Assembly: GCF_000705555.1 (NCBI RefSeq)
Contig: NZ_JMQN01000015.1
Location: 310,001 to 374,000 of the forward strand
Reading direction: 5' to 3'
DNA: 64,000 bases
From: Marinobacterium lacunae
GTDB taxonomy: Bacteria > Pseudomonadota > Gammaproteobacteria > Pseudomonadales > Balneatricaceae
Under the pieces are notes generated by a model, which saw only the letters and a program-made list of their open reading frames with translations, did not search any database and was not told the origin of the DNA. Below are positions 1 to 9,666 of the stretch, piece by piece; position 1 is the stretch's first letter, and the number at the start of each line of letters is the position of its first letter. Made by a program: the position numbers and the translations under genes.

Positions 1-773
1 AGGGGCTCTACTACTGCATCGGTGCATACGTCGCCGGCACGTTGACGCAGTTTGCCGGTATCAGTGACGTGCTGCTGATTCTGCTGGCCTCCATCGCCGC
101 CTCGGTGCTGGTGGCGGCTCTGGTGGGGCTTTTGTTGTGCCGTTATCGCGGCATCTTCTTTGCCATGTTTTCGATGGCATTTTCGATGATCCTGTACGGC
201 CTGCTGGTACGCAGCTCTGTCTTGGGTTCGACCGACGGCTTCAACGTTCTGCGTCCGAGTCTGCTTGGCTGGGTACCGTCCGACGACGCCTCGAGCGATC
301 TGGTGCTGGCCGTCGCGGTGGTCATGGTCATGATACTTGGATCACTGATGTGGCTCTATTTCCGCTCACTTTCCGGCTACGCCGGGGAAGCGGTGCGGGA
401 GAACGAGATCCGCGTCGAGTACCTGGGCACATCGGTGTTTCGCATCATCTACACAAAGTATCTGATCGCGGCAGCACTAGCTGGCATCGGTGGCACTGTT
501 ACCGCGTTGGTCAGTGGCCATGTCGACCCGGAGATGGCGTATTGGACGACGTCCGGTGAGTTTGTCTTTATCGCGCTGATGGGGGGCACATCCCATGTGG
601 CGGCACCTATGGTCGGTGCCGGGCTGTTCGAACTGTTGCGCACCTACGCGTTCGCCATCGCTCCTTACACCTGGCAGATGATCCTGGGCAGCACGCTGCT
701 GTTGATCATCATCTTCCTGCCCTCCGGCCTGTGGTCGCTGGTCAGCCGCTTCAGCCGTCAAGCCCGAGGATAA
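1..773 (+). CDS. Branched-chain amino acid-type ABC transporter permease (LivM-like), 5' end outside window
   Basis: Inner-membrane permease subunit of a LIV/HAAT-family ABC importer. The reading frame is open from base 3 (reading G-L-Y-Y-C-I-G-A-Y), so the true start lies upstream and a TTG near base 42 is not the start. At least five hydrophobic segments are visible, and the cytoplasmic coupling loop (A-V-R-E-N-E-I-R-V-E-Y-L-G, about 120 residues into the visible part) is typical of LivM. The gene is followed 4 bases later by a LivG-like ATPase and then a LivF-like ATPase, so it belongs to a five-component importer whose binding protein and LivH lie to the left. Substrate is unknown; the downstream dehydrogenases suggest something other than an amino acid is possible. 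Confidence 0.93.
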   Translation, partial: GLYYCIGAYVAGTLTQFAGISDVLLILLASIAASVLVAALVGLLLCRYRGIFFAMFSMAFSMILYGLLVRSSVLGSTDGFNVLRPSLLGWVPSDDASSDLVLAVAVVMVMILGSLMWLYFRSLSGYAGEAVRENEIRVEYLGTSVFRIIYTKYLIAAALAGIGGTVTALVSGHVDPEMAYWTTSGEFVFIALMGGTSHVAAPMVGAGLFELLRTYAFAIAPYTWQMILGSTLLLIIIFLPSGLWSLVSRFSRQARG

Positions 774-777
774 GTCG

Positions 778-1593
778 ATGAGTGCACTGCTGGAAACCAG
801 AAACTTAGAACGTAGCTTTGGTGCCGTAACCGCCGCTGTCGATATCAATGTGTCGATAAACGCCGGCGAAGTCGTGGGTGTGATCGGCTCCAATGGCGCG
901 GGCAAAACTACCTTTATCAATATGGTGACGGGCTATCTGAAACCCTCCGCCGGTGAAATCCTGGTCGATGGCCGCAGCATCGTCGGCTTGCAGCCCCGTG
1001 CTGTCGTCCGCGCCGGTGTGGGGCGCTCCTTCCAGGTCGCACAACTCTTCCCGGAGCTGAGCGTACTCGACAACGTGCTGGTGGCCCTGGGGCTGTCAGT
1101 CGATCGCAAGCTGACGTTGCTGCGCCCGTTGCACTCCCAGAAACGCCGACGTAAAGCGCTGGAGATACTGGCTGAATATGAGATCGCCGGTCACGCCGAT
1201 GAGGTGGTGGCGACGCTGCCGCAGGGGGTCAGGAAGCTTTTGGATATCGCCATGGCGATGCTGTCATCGCCCCGCCTGATGCTGCTCGACGAGCCGACGT
1301 CGGGAGTCGCGATAGAGGATAAGTTCGCGCTGATGGAAACGGTAATGAATAGGGTGCGCAAAAGTAATGCCGCGACACTGTTCGTGGAGCACGACATGGA
1401 TGTGGTGCAGCGCTACGCCGACCGGGTATTGGCCTTTTACGACGGCCGTATCCTGGCGGACGGTACAACAGCCAAGGTGTTGTCGGACCCGAAGGTGCAG
1501 GAGCTGGTGGTGGGTCACCATCTGGATATCGAGGTGGACAGCGCCGACGCATACGAATCGACCGTTGTCCCTATGGAGGTTCGCAATGCTTAA
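778..1593 (+). CDS. ABC transporter ATP-binding protein, LivG-like
   Basis: First of two nucleotide-binding subunits of the LIV-type importer, 271 aa. Walker A is G-S-N-G-A-G-K-T-T near residue 38, Walker B is L-M-L-L-D-E-P-T-S near residue 163, and the switch histidine is in V-E-H-D. The signature region reads T-L-P-Q-G-V-R-K-L instead of LSGGQ, a divergence of the kind often seen in LivG proteins. Start is ATG at 778, four bases after the permease stop. The 3' end overlaps the next gene by 8 bases, indicating translational coupling within one operon. Confidence 0.94.
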   Translation: MSALLETRNLERSFGAVTAAVDINVSINAGEVVGVIGSNGAGKTTFINMVTGYLKPSAGEILVDGRSIVGLQPRAVVRAGVGRSFQVAQLFPELSVLDNVLVALGLSVDRKLTLLRPLHSQKRRRKALEILAEYEIAGHADEVVATLPQGVRKLLDIAMAMLSSPRLMLLDEPTSGVAIEDKFALMETVMNRVRKSNAATLFVEHDMDVVQRYADRVLAFYDGRILADGTTAKVLSDPKVQELVVGHHLDIEVDSADAYESTVVPMEVRNA

Positions 1594-2239
1594 ATTCGAA
1601 AATATCAACGCCAGTATCGCGGGTACGCCCATTCTACGGGACGTCAATCTGAATGTGGAAAAGGGCACCATGGTCGGCCTGATTGGCCGAAACGGTGCCG
1701 GTAAGACCACATCGCTGCGTACCGTTATGGGGTTACTCAAGCCGACGTCGGGACAGGTCATTATCGATGGTCAGGATATGACGGTGGAAGGCGCCTATGA
1801 GCGGGCCGCCCTGCATGTCGGTTATATGCCTGAAGACCGCCGGTTGGTGCCGGACCTAACCGTGGAGGAGAACATTCTGGTTCCGGCCTGGGCGAACGAA
1901 ATTCCTAACCTGACCTCGCGTCTGGCCTGGATATATGAGCTGATGCCGGAGGTGGAGGCGTTCTCGTCACGCCGCGCACTGCAGCTGTCCGGCGGGCAGC
2001 AGAAACTGGTAGCACTGGCCCGAGCGCTGATGAGCGGAAGTCATCTGCTGCTGCTCGATGAGCCCTTCGAGGGGGTGGCGCCGGCACTGTCGCGTCGTCT
2101 GGCAAGCGTGCTGCACACACTGAAGGATGAAGGACTCACGGTTTTGCTGTCCGAGTCCGATTACACCCATTCCGCTGACCTGCTCGATGCCGGCTACCGG
2201 ATAGAGCGTGGCAGTGTCACGCCAATTGAGCAGCACTAA
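1586..2239 (+). CDS. ABC transporter ATP-binding protein, LivF-like
   Basis: Second nucleotide-binding subunit of the importer, 217 aa. Start is ATG at 1586, preceded by GGAGG at 1575-1579; an open frame continues further upstream but only as overlap with the LivG-like gene. Walker A G-R-N-G-A-G-K-T-T, a canonical signature L-S-G-G-Q-Q-K-L and Walker B L-L-L-L-D-E-P-F-E are all present. Short length (about 215-235 aa) and E-P-F-E after Walker B are usual for LivF. It is followed after 13 bases by an iron-dependent alcohol dehydrogenase with a strong ribosome binding site, so the operon probably couples transport to oxidation of the imported compound. Confidence 0.94.
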   Translation: MLKFENINASIAGTPILRDVNLNVEKGTMVGLIGRNGAGKTTSLRTVMGLLKPTSGQVIIDGQDMTVEGAYERAALHVGYMPEDRRLVPDLTVEENILVPAWANEIPNLTSRLAWIYELMPEVEAFSSRRALQLSGGQQKLVALARALMSGSHLLLLDEPFEGVAPALSRRLASVLHTLKDEGLTVLLSESDYTHSADLLDAGYRIERGSVTPIEQH

Positions 2240-2252
2240 AGGAGGATGAGTG

Positions 2253-3410
2253 ATGTCAGGTTTTACCTTCAATACGGCGAAAAGCATTCTCTGTGAAGCC
2301 GGTGCCGTCGCGCGACTGGGCGCGATTGCCAGGGAGCAGATAGGTCAGCGGATACAGATCGTCACCGATGCGGGCGTGGTCGCCGCTGGGCTGCTCGAAC
2401 CCGTGGAGCGTGCACTGTCAGAGGCGGGTCTTGATCTGGTGGTCTTCGACGCGGTAGTGGCCGACCCACCGGCGGAGGTCGTCCAATGTGCCTGTGAGCA
2501 GGCGCGTAACGCGCGGGTGGACGGCATTATTGGCCTTGGCGGGGGCTCATCCATGGATGTGGCCAAGCTGGTGGCGTTGCTTGTCGGTGGCGGAGAGTCG
2601 CTGGACGACATCTACGGCGTCGGTATCGCCAGGGGGAAACGTTTGCCGTTGATCCAGATACCGACGACGGCCGGCACCGGCTCGGAGGTCACGGCGGTTT
2701 CGATCATCACCGTGGGCGAGTCGGAAAAGAAGGGTGTTGTCGCACCTCAGCTGCTCCCCGATCTGACCCTGTTGGACGCCGAGCTGACACTGGGCCTGCC
2801 ACCCCATGTAACAGCGGCTACGGGTATCGATGCCATGGTCCACGCGATCGAGGCTTATACCTCTAAGTCACCGAATAATAATCCGATCTCCAGCATACTC
2901 GCGCGCCAGGCGCTGCAACTGCTCAACGCCAATATCGAAAAGGCCGTACACCAGGGTGGGGATATTGCGGCGCGGTCGGCGATGTTGCTCGGTGCCATGT
3001 TGGCGGGACAGGCATTTGCCAACTCCCCGGTCGCTGCCGTTCACGCGTTGGCCTACCCGATAGGGGGCATCTTCCATGTTCCGCATGGGTTGTCCAATGC
3101 GCTGGTGCTGCCGCATGTAATGCGGTTCAACGCCGCGGCCTGTGAATCGGCCTATGCCGAACTTGCCGTCGACCTGCTGCCGCAAGCGGCCAGCGCATCC
3201 AGTGCGGGGCGTGCACAGCTACTGATCGAGCATTTGGCCGGTCTGTGCAGAACGCTTGGGCTGCAGACCCGTCTGCGTGAGCTCGGGATCGCACAATCCG
3301 ATCTGCCGAGAATGGCAGTCGATGCGATGAAACAAACACGGCTGCTGGTCAACAATCCTCGCGAGGTGGATCAAGCCTCTGCGTTGGCAATATACGAGCA
3401 GGCATGGTGA
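2253..3410 (+). CDS. Iron-containing (group III) alcohol dehydrogenase
   Basis: NAD(P)-dependent oxidation of a primary alcohol to an aldehyde, or the reverse; about 385 aa, normal for the family. The nucleotide-binding G-G-G-S-S-M-D-V-A-K motif is near residue 95, P-T-T-A-G-T-G-S-E near 137, and metal ligands are provided by D-A-M-V-H-A (Asp and His near 190) and the later histidines in H-G-L-S-N and nearby. Start is ATG 2253 with GGAGG at 2241-2245; a GTG three bases earlier is less well spaced. It sits between a LIV-type transporter and an aldehyde dehydrogenase, so a pathway alcohol to semialdehyde to acid is likely. 4-Hydroxybutyrate is one candidate substrate, not shown by sequence. Confidence 0.92.
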   Translation: MSGFTFNTAKSILCEAGAVARLGAIAREQIGQRIQIVTDAGVVAAGLLEPVERALSEAGLDLVVFDAVVADPPAEVVQCACEQARNARVDGIIGLGGGSSMDVAKLVALLVGGGESLDDIYGVGIARGKRLPLIQIPTTAGTGSEVTAVSIITVGESEKKGVVAPQLLPDLTLLDAELTLGLPPHVTAATGIDAMVHAIEAYTSKSPNNNPISSILARQALQLLNANIEKAVHQGGDIAARSAMLLGAMLAGQAFANSPVAAVHALAYPIGGIFHVPHGLSNALVLPHVMRFNAAACESAYAELAVDLLPQAASASSAGRAQLLIEHLAGLCRTLGLQTRLRELGIAQSDLPRMAVDAMKQTRLLVNNPREVDQASALAIYEQAW

Positions 3411-3477
3411 TTCGCTGGGCTAGGGGCCCGATGGCGATAGCCGTGCAAGTCGTTCCGAATCTACAGGAAGAAGCGTA

Positions 3478-4950
3478 ATGTATTTGACTTTGAATGATCC
3501 TGAGTTGCTGCGCTCCCAGGCGTTTATAAATGGCGTCTGGAGCGAGGCTGAAGATGGTAAAACGCTGGCCGTGACCAATCCGGCAAACGCTGAGCTGCTG
3601 ACCAGCGTACCGGATATGGGAGCCAGTGAAACGCGCAGGGCGATTGAAGCTGCACAGGCCGCCTGGTTCGATTGGCGGTCGCGGCCAGCTAAGGCAAGGG
3701 CGCAGATTCTGCAGCGCTGGTATGAGCTGGTGATGTCGGCCCAGGATGATCTGGCGCGCCTGATGACGGCAGAGCAGGGCAAACCGCTGGCGGAGGCAAA
3801 AGGGGAGGTGGCCTACGGCGCCAGCTTTATAGAGTGGTTTGCCGAGGAAGCCAAACGTGCCTATGGCGATGTTATTCCGTCACCGACCGCGGACAAGCGT
3901 CTCGTGGTCACCAAACAGTCGGTGGGTGTGGTGGCGGCGATTACGCCGTGGAACTTCCCGATTGCGATGATTACCCGCAAGGTGGCGCCAGCACTGGCTG
4001 CCGGCTGTCCGGTGGTGGTGAAACCCGCGCCCGAAACGCCCCTGTGTGCGCTCGCGCTGGCGCTGCTGGCCAAGCGTGCGGGGCTGCCGGACGGGTTGCT
4101 CAACATCATCACCTGCTCCAAGGAGAACGCCAGCCTGGTTGGTGGCGAGATGACCTCCAACCCGATTGTCCGCAAGCTGTCTTTTACCGGATCAACGCCG
4201 GTGGGCAAGCTGCTGATGCGCCAGTCCAGCGACACCGTCAAGAAAGTGAGCCTCGAACTCGGTGGCAACGCGCCCTTCATTGTGTTTGACGATGCAGACC
4301 TGGATGCCGCCGTCGCAGGTGTGCTGGCATCCAAATACCGCAATACCGGACAGACCTGCGTCTGTGCCAACCGTATCCTGGTCCAGGATGGCGTCTACGA
4401 TGCGTTCGCGCAAAAGCTGAGTGCCGCGGTCTCTGCACTAACTGTTGGTGCCGGGCTGGAAGGGGACGTGCAGCAGGGGCCGCTGATCAACGAGGCGGCG
4501 CTGGCGAAGGTGCAGCGCCATGTCGATGATGCCGTTGCCAAGGGTGCGCGGATTGTACTGGGTGGCAAGCCACACGCCTTGGGCGGCACCTTTTTCGAAC
4601 CGACCATCCTAGCGGATGTGACTCCCGAGATGCTGGTAACCCGTGAGGAGACCTTCGGTCCTGTGGCGCCACTGTACCGATTCCACACCGAAGATGAAGC
4701 CATAGCGCTGGCAAATGACACCGAATTCGGCTTGGCCTCATATTTCTACAGCCGCGATATCGGGCGCATTTGGCGTGTGGCCGAGGCGCTCGAAAGCGGC
4801 ATGGTGGGCATTAATGAAGGGATCATCTCCAATGAAGTTGCGCCCTTTGGCGGGATCAAGGAGAGCGGGCTGGGACGCGAAGGCTCACGCTACGGGCTGG
4901 AGGAGTATCTGGAGACAAAATATCTCTGCATGGGGGGCTTATCGCGCTGA
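3478..4950 (+). CDS. gabD: NAD(P)-dependent succinate-semialdehyde-type aldehyde dehydrogenase
   Basis: Oxidises an aldehyde, most likely succinate semialdehyde to succinate; 490 aa, matching the GabD family length. The catalytic cysteine lies in N-T-G-Q-T-C-V-C (about residue 288) and the general-base glutamate in L-E-L-G-G-N-A-P (about 255). Cofactor-binding I-T-P-W-N-F-P-I (about 156) and F-T-G-S-T-P-V-G (about 237) are typical of the gamma-aminobutyrate branch of aldehyde dehydrogenases. ATG 3478 follows AGGAAG. It is the last gene of the transporter/dehydrogenase operon and is followed by a strong terminator. Substrate specificity is inference from family; related semialdehydes cannot be excluded. 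Confidence 0.88.
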   Translation: MYLTLNDPELLRSQAFINGVWSEAEDGKTLAVTNPANAELLTSVPDMGASETRRAIEAAQAAWFDWRSRPAKARAQILQRWYELVMSAQDDLARLMTAEQGKPLAEAKGEVAYGASFIEWFAEEAKRAYGDVIPSPTADKRLVVTKQSVGVVAAITPWNFPIAMITRKVAPALAAGCPVVVKPAPETPLCALALALLAKRAGLPDGLLNIITCSKENASLVGGEMTSNPIVRKLSFTGSTPVGKLLMRQSSDTVKKVSLELGGNAPFIVFDDADLDAAVAGVLASKYRNTGQTCVCANRILVQDGVYDAFAQKLSAAVSALTVGAGLEGDVQQGPLINEAALAKVQRHVDDAVAKGARIVLGGKPHALGGTFFEPTILADVTPEMLVTREETFGPVAPLYRFHTEDEAIALANDTEFGLASYFYSRDIGRIWRVAEALESGMVGINEGIISNEVAPFGGIKESGLGREGSRYGLEEYLETKYLCMGGLSR

Positions 4951-5011
4951 GGGCTCAGCGCTAACGCTGCTTTTGAAATATCGGCCGAACCGTATATGTC
5001 GGGGCCTCTTC

Positions 5012-5055
5012 AGCTGATGCAGCCTGCTCCTCGTAGGGGCTGTGTCAGCTTTTTT
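5012..5055 (+). terminator. Intrinsic terminator of the transporter/dehydrogenase operon
   Basis: Arms 5012-5024 and 5038-5050 pair over 13 positions with two G-U wobbles, the loop is 13 bases, and six T follow (5050-5055). A smaller hairpin, CAGCG-CTAA-CGCTG followed by CTTTT (4956-4974), lies just upstream and may act as a first weak stop. Confidence 0.82.
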
Positions 5056-5115
5056 GCATCCCCCCGTCCTTAGCGCAGGGCTAAAGCCGTAGAGTTACTC
5101 GATACATGAGGTCTC

Positions 5116-6486
5116 TTATCCTCCCGGCCGCGTCAGCAGGTGCGGATCGAGCATCTGCTCCAGCTCTTCGCGGTTGAGCTCCGTTTCCTGCTCCACCACA
5201 TCAATGATCGGCCGCCCCTCGGCGTAGGCCTGTTTCGCCAGCGCGGCGGCTTTCTCGTAGCCGATCACCCGGTTCAGCGCCGTGACCAGGATCGGGTTGC
5301 GCGACAGCGCCTGCTCGATGCGCTCCTGACGTACCTCGAAGGAGGCAATCGCCTTCTCGCCGAGTGCGTTGGCGGCGTTGGCCAGCAGCGACTGGCTCTC
5401 CAGCAGGTTATAGGCGATGACCGGCAGCATCACGTTGAGCTGGAAGTTAGAGCGCTGCGCACTTAACGCTACGGTAGTGTCGTTGCCGCACACCTGCATG
5501 CAGGTCATCAGCACGGCTTCGGGTATGACCGGATTCACCTTACCCGGCATGATCGAAGAGCCCGGCTGAAGGGCCTGCAGCTCAATTTCACCTACACCGG
5601 CCAGTGGGCCTGAGTTCATCCAGCGCAGGTCATCGGCGATCTTGATCAACGTGGTGGCACAGGTGCGCATCGCAGCGGACAGCTCCAACGCCGTATCCTG
5701 GCTCGACAGTGCGGTGAAAAAGCTCTTGGCCGGGCTCAGGGTCATCCCTGTCTGGGCGCTGAGGTGGCGGCAGAACAGGCGTGGGAAGGCCACCGGGGCG
5801 TTGATGCCGGTGCCGACGGCAGTGCCGCCCTGTGCGAGCTGGGCAAGGCGCGGGGTTACCTGATCGAGACGCTCGATCGAGGCTGTCAGCTGGTGGTGCC
5901 AGCCGGTGAGTTCCTGCTCCATGGTCAGTGGCATAGCGTCCATCAGGTGAGTGCGGCCGGTCTTGACCACCTCATGTAGAGTGGAAGCCTTGCGCCGGAT
6001 GGTATCGTCGAGGTGGCGCAGTGCCGGTAACAGGGTCAGATGCAGCTCGTTCAGATTGCTAAGGTGCAGTGCCGTCGGGATCACATCGTTTGAGCTCTGG
6101 CTCATGTTGATATGGTCGTTTGGGTGCAGCGTGAGCCCTGAATCGCGCTCGACCAGATGCGAGAGCACCTCGTTCATGTTCATGTTGGTGCTGGTGCCGG
6201 AGCCGGTCTGAAAAACATCGACCGGGAACTGGTCGTAAAACTCGCCGGCGATGATGCGTTTGGCCGCCGCCTCGATGGCCTGCGCCGCATCCTGGTCAAG
6301 TAGGCCAAGTTCGGCGTTGGTTTTCGCACACGCAGCCTTGATGTGCGCAAGGGCATGTATGAACGCCGGCTGCAGCCGACGCTCGCTGATATTGAAGTTA
6401 TCCACCGCGCGTTGAGTCTGGGCGCCGTAGAGTGCCTCGGCGGGTACGTCGACCGGTCCGAGGCTGTCATGTTCGGTGCGTTTCAT
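5116..6486 (-). CDS. fumC: Class II fumarate hydratase
   Basis: Reversible hydration of fumarate to L-malate in the citric acid cycle; oxygen-stable, iron-free homotetramer. The 456-aa length fits. The family signature G-S-S-I-M-P-G-K-V-N-P is near residue 312, the substrate-binding G-S-G-T-S-T-N-M-N near 96, and T-G-R-T-H-L-M-D-A near 182, where the catalytic histidine of the superfamily is expected. ATG start has GGGAGG five bases upstream. It is 18 bases downstream of the RND permease on the same strand, so it may be partly cotranscribed, although the functional link is not obvious. Argininosuccinase-family relatives such as aspartase are possible but the pattern fits FumC best. Confidence 0.95.
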   Translation of the reverse strand: MKRTEHDSLGPVDVPAEALYGAQTQRAVDNFNISERRLQPAFIHALAHIKAACAKTNAELGLLDQDAAQAIEAAAKRIIAGEFYDQFPVDVFQTGSGTSTNMNMNEVLSHLVERDSGLTLHPNDHINMSQSSNDVIPTALHLSNLNELHLTLLPALRHLDDTIRRKASTLHEVVKTGRTHLMDAMPLTMEQELTGWHHQLTASIERLDQVTPRLAQLAQGGTAVGTGINAPVAFPRLFCRHLSAQTGMTLSPAKSFFTALSSQDTALELSAAMRTCATTLIKIADDLRWMNSGPLAGVGEIELQALQPGSSIMPGKVNPVIPEAVLMTCMQVCGNDTTVALSAQRSNFQLNVMLPVIAYNLLESQSLLANAANALGEKAIASFEVRQERIEQALSRNPILVTALNRVIGYEKAAALAKQAYAEGRPIIDVVEQETELNREELEQMLDPHLLTRPGG

Positions 6487-6504
6487 CTTCGCCTCCCTGT
6501 GCGG

Positions 6505-9500
6505 TTACTCGGGAGCCGTGACCGCCTGATGCTCTGTACGGGGTTTAAAGCCCAGCCAGTCACGCGCACCTTCCAGTATGGTCAACATTGAGGGAACCAC
6601 AACCAGTATGAGCAGCGTGCCATAAGCCAGACCGAACACGATGGAGGTGGCCATCGGGATCAGGAACTGCGCCTGCAGCGAGGTTTCGAACAGAATCGGG
6701 GTCAGGCCACCGATGGTGGTCAACGATGTCAGCAGCACGGCACGTAGACGTTGGCAGGCCGCCTCCACAACGGCATCTTGGATAGCCAGTCCCTGCTCCC
6801 TGAGGTGCTTGTAGAAGGTGACAAGCACGATAGAGTCGTTGATCACGATACCGGAGAGGCCAAATACACCGAACAGCGACAGCACTGTCAGGGTTTGGCC
6901 GGTGATGAAGTGCCCGAGCAGGGCACCGGTAATGCCCAGCGGAATGGCCAGCATCACCGTCAGCGGCCAGCTGTAGGACGCGAACACCCAAGCCAGGATG
7001 ATATAGATCAGCGCCAGCGCGATGACCAGTCCCAGCTTCATGTCGGCCAGCGTTTCGCGCTGGTCTCGGTTTTTGCCCTCGAAACTGGCCGAAATACCGT
7101 AGCGGGCGCTCAAGCCGGGGATGACCTCCCGTTGCAGGGCGGATATCACTTCGTTGGCGTTGGTCTGGTTTTCGTTCAGGTCTGCCGACACGTTGATTGC
7201 CAGTTCGCCGTCGATGCGTTGCAGAGAATCAAACCCTTGACGCGCAGTGAACTCAACCACGTTGGTCACCGGCGTGACACTGCCGTCAGGGAGTACGATG
7301 GGGAGTTGCTCCAGCGTGCTCATCCGATTGCGCTCGCGCTCGGGCAGGATCACCCGAACCTTGATCTGATCCTGGCCCTCATAGAAAGACTGCACCTCGA
7401 CGCCGTCGAACGCGGCCCGCAATTGGCGTCCCACCTGCTCCAGACTCAGGCCCGCGGCTTCCCCCGAGGGTGTAAGGCTGTAGATCAGCTGAGAGGTGCC
7501 AAAGGGCAGATCGTCATCCACGTTGGACAGGCCGCTGTAGGCTTTCAGGTCACGCTGCAGTTGCAGGGACGCGGCCTTCAGTGCGCCAAGGTCTTTACCG
7601 GTCAGCTTGACCTCGATCGGCTTGCCGGGAGGGCCGCCCTGTGCCACATCGATGGAGAAACGCTCGACGCCGGCCGGCATCTTGATACGCTCGCGCCACT
7701 GGCGGATGAAGGCAGATGTGGGCATGCCACGTGTATCGGCGGGGTATAGCTCAACAGACAGCACGCCAAACTCGTCGCCGCGGGAACTGCCGGCACCGGT
7801 GCGGCTGAACAGCGCAGTGCGCTGACGCGCCAGACTCATCTTGACCTGTCCGCCGCCGAGTGCCCGGTCGGTTTCATACAGGGTCTCACCCATGTGATCG
7901 AGAAAGCGTTTGACCGTGTTTGCGTCCGTGCCGGCGGCGAACTGCACGCTGGCATCAAGGGTGTCCTGCTCCACTGATGGGAAGAAGGTGAACTTCATGC
8001 GCCCGCCTGCGACCAGGCCGATGCTGACGATCAAAAGGCCCAGCGCCAGGGCCAGTACCGTCCAGCGGAACTGGATCGCACGCTCGATGAAGGGGCGGAA
8101 TATACGGTCGCGAAAATGGTTGAACCCGCCATCCAGACGCTGACGCAACCGGCTCGGATGTACCGCATCGGTCTTGCGCAGGGAGTGGAACAGGTGGCCG
8201 GGCAATACCAGGAAACATTCGACCAGCGAGGCCAGGATGACGCAGATCACCACGGTGGGAATATCCGCCATGATGTTGCCGATGATGCCGCCGATGAGCA
8301 GCAGCGGCAGAAAGGCCGCGATGGTGGTCATCGAGGAGGCGATAACCGGTGCCTTCATGCGCAACGCGCCACCAATCGCAGCGTGTCGGGATGATTCGCC
8401 CATCTGCGCGTGGGTCAGCGTATCTTCACCGACCACGATGGCGTCATCGACGATGATCCCCAACGCCATGATCAGGCCGAATAGTGAAATCATGTTGATG
8501 GTGCCGCCTATGGCGTAGAGCACCGCGAGCGTCGCCATGAAGGATACCGGAATGCCGACGGTAACCCAGAACGCCACGCGCCCGTTCAGGAACAGGAACA
8601 GTATCGCGATGACCAGTGCCAGGCCGCTGAGACCGTTTTTCAGCAGCAGCTCGATGCGATCCTGTATCAGCTGCCAGCGCTCCTGATAGGGGATCAGCTG
8701 TAGCCCGGCCGGTAGCTTGGGCCGGGTCTCTTCAAGCCAGCGGTTGAAGATACCGGCGCCGACCAGACTGTCGTCGTTCTCCGTGCGTTTGAGCTCAAGC
8801 AGGATCGCCGGCTGGCCCTGATAGTTGAGCAGGACCTGATTATCGGCATCACGTTTTTCGATCAAGGCAATATCGCCAAGGCGCAGTCGTTGGCCGTCGG
8901 TGGAGGCCAGCAATGGCAGCTGCTCGAAGCCTTGCACGTCACGCTGCTGGCCAAGGCTTCTCAGCTGACGCGAGCCTTCGCTTTGGGCGGCGGTGCCAGC
9001 GGGCAAGTCCACGCTGCGCAGACGTATTTTCTCGACCACCTCGTTGAAGGTCATGCCCAGCTGGGAGAGTTCTGAGGGTGACAGCTGTATCGCCAGCTCC
9101 TGCTCGGGCATGCCGACAAAGTCGATCTTGCGGATACCGCGTTTGAGTAGCTCCTGCTCGAACTGACGCGCCATGATGCGTAACTCAGGCAACGAGGCTT
9201 TGTCGCTGGTCAGGATCAGGTCGGCGATCCCCTCGTAACGGGTCACGCGCTGGACCAGCGGCTCCTCCACATCATCGGGCAGCTCGCCACGCACCGAATC
9301 CACTTTCTGCTTGGCTTCGGAGAGGGCGTAGTCGACATCGGTGGTCTCGGTCAGCTCGATCCGGATCGATGCCGACCCGTCACGGGCGGTCGAAATCATC
9401 TCCTTGATGCCATCGAGCGAGCGTAGCTCCTCCTCCAGCGGCAGCAGTACCGAGCGCTCCACATCCTCGGCGGTGGAGCCGCGCCAGGTCACACTGACGG

Positions 9501-9663
9501 TCAGCACATCCAGCTCGAAGGTGGGGAAAAACTGCACGTTCAGCTTTTTCAGACCGTAGAACCCGCCAAGCAGCATCAGCACCATCAGCAGGTTGGCCGC
9601 GACCCGATGGGTGGTGAACAGTGTGATCAGCCCACTCAGGGGGCCTGTGTCCCGCTGTTGCAT
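6505..9663 (-). CDS. RND efflux transporter permease subunit
   Basis: Inner-membrane proton-driven pump of the AcrB/MexB superfamily, 1052 aa, with the duplicated layout of an N-terminal helix, large periplasmic loop and six-helix bundle in each half. The paired aspartates of helix 4 are seen in G-I-I-V-D-D-A-I-V-V (about residue 405). At the helix-10 position where AcrB carries K-N-A, this protein reads N-D-S by eye (in G-I-V-I-N-D-S-I-V), so the proton relay may differ. Substrate is unknown. It starts 3 bases after its adaptor gene ends and no outer-membrane TolC-type gene is present, so a remote channel is expected. Confidence 0.93.
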   Translation of the reverse strand: MQQRDTGPLSGLITLFTTHRVAANLLMVLMLLGGFYGLKKLNVQFFPTFELDVLTVSVTWRGSTAEDVERSVLLPLEEELRSLDGIKEMISTARDGSASIRIELTETTDVDYALSEAKQKVDSVRGELPDDVEEPLVQRVTRYEGIADLILTSDKASLPELRIMARQFEQELLKRGIRKIDFVGMPEQELAIQLSPSELSQLGMTFNEVVEKIRLRSVDLPAGTAAQSEGSRQLRSLGQQRDVQGFEQLPLLASTDGQRLRLGDIALIEKRDADNQVLLNYQGQPAILLELKRTENDDSLVGAGIFNRWLEETRPKLPAGLQLIPYQERWQLIQDRIELLLKNGLSGLALVIAILFLFLNGRVAFWVTVGIPVSFMATLAVLYAIGGTINMISLFGLIMALGIIVDDAIVVGEDTLTHAQMGESSRHAAIGGALRMKAPVIASSMTTIAAFLPLLLIGGIIGNIMADIPTVVICVILASLVECFLVLPGHLFHSLRKTDAVHPSRLRQRLDGGFNHFRDRIFRPFIERAIQFRWTVLALALGLLIVSIGLVAGGRMKFTFFPSVEQDTLDASVQFAAGTDANTVKRFLDHMGETLYETDRALGGGQVKMSLARQRTALFSRTGAGSSRGDEFGVLSVELYPADTRGMPTSAFIRQWRERIKMPAGVERFSIDVAQGGPPGKPIEVKLTGKDLGALKAASLQLQRDLKAYSGLSNVDDDLPFGTSQLIYSLTPSGEAAGLSLEQVGRQLRAAFDGVEVQSFYEGQDQIKVRVILPERERNRMSTLEQLPIVLPDGSVTPVTNVVEFTARQGFDSLQRIDGELAINVSADLNENQTNANEVISALQREVIPGLSARYGISASFEGKNRDQRETLADMKLGLVIALALIYIILAWVFASYSWPLTVMLAIPLGITGALLGHFITGQTLTVLSLFGVFGLSGIVINDSIVLVTFYKHLREQGLAIQDAVVEAACQRLRAVLLTSLTTIGGLTPILFETSLQAQFLIPMATSIVFGLAYGTLLILVVVPSMLTILEGARDWLGFKPRTEHQAVTAPE

Positions 9664-9666
9664 GGT

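Noticed and set aside
6751-7749. 332-codon plus-strand frame opposite the RND permease
   Set aside because: Entirely inside the permease gene with Gln/Arg/His-rich shadow composition.
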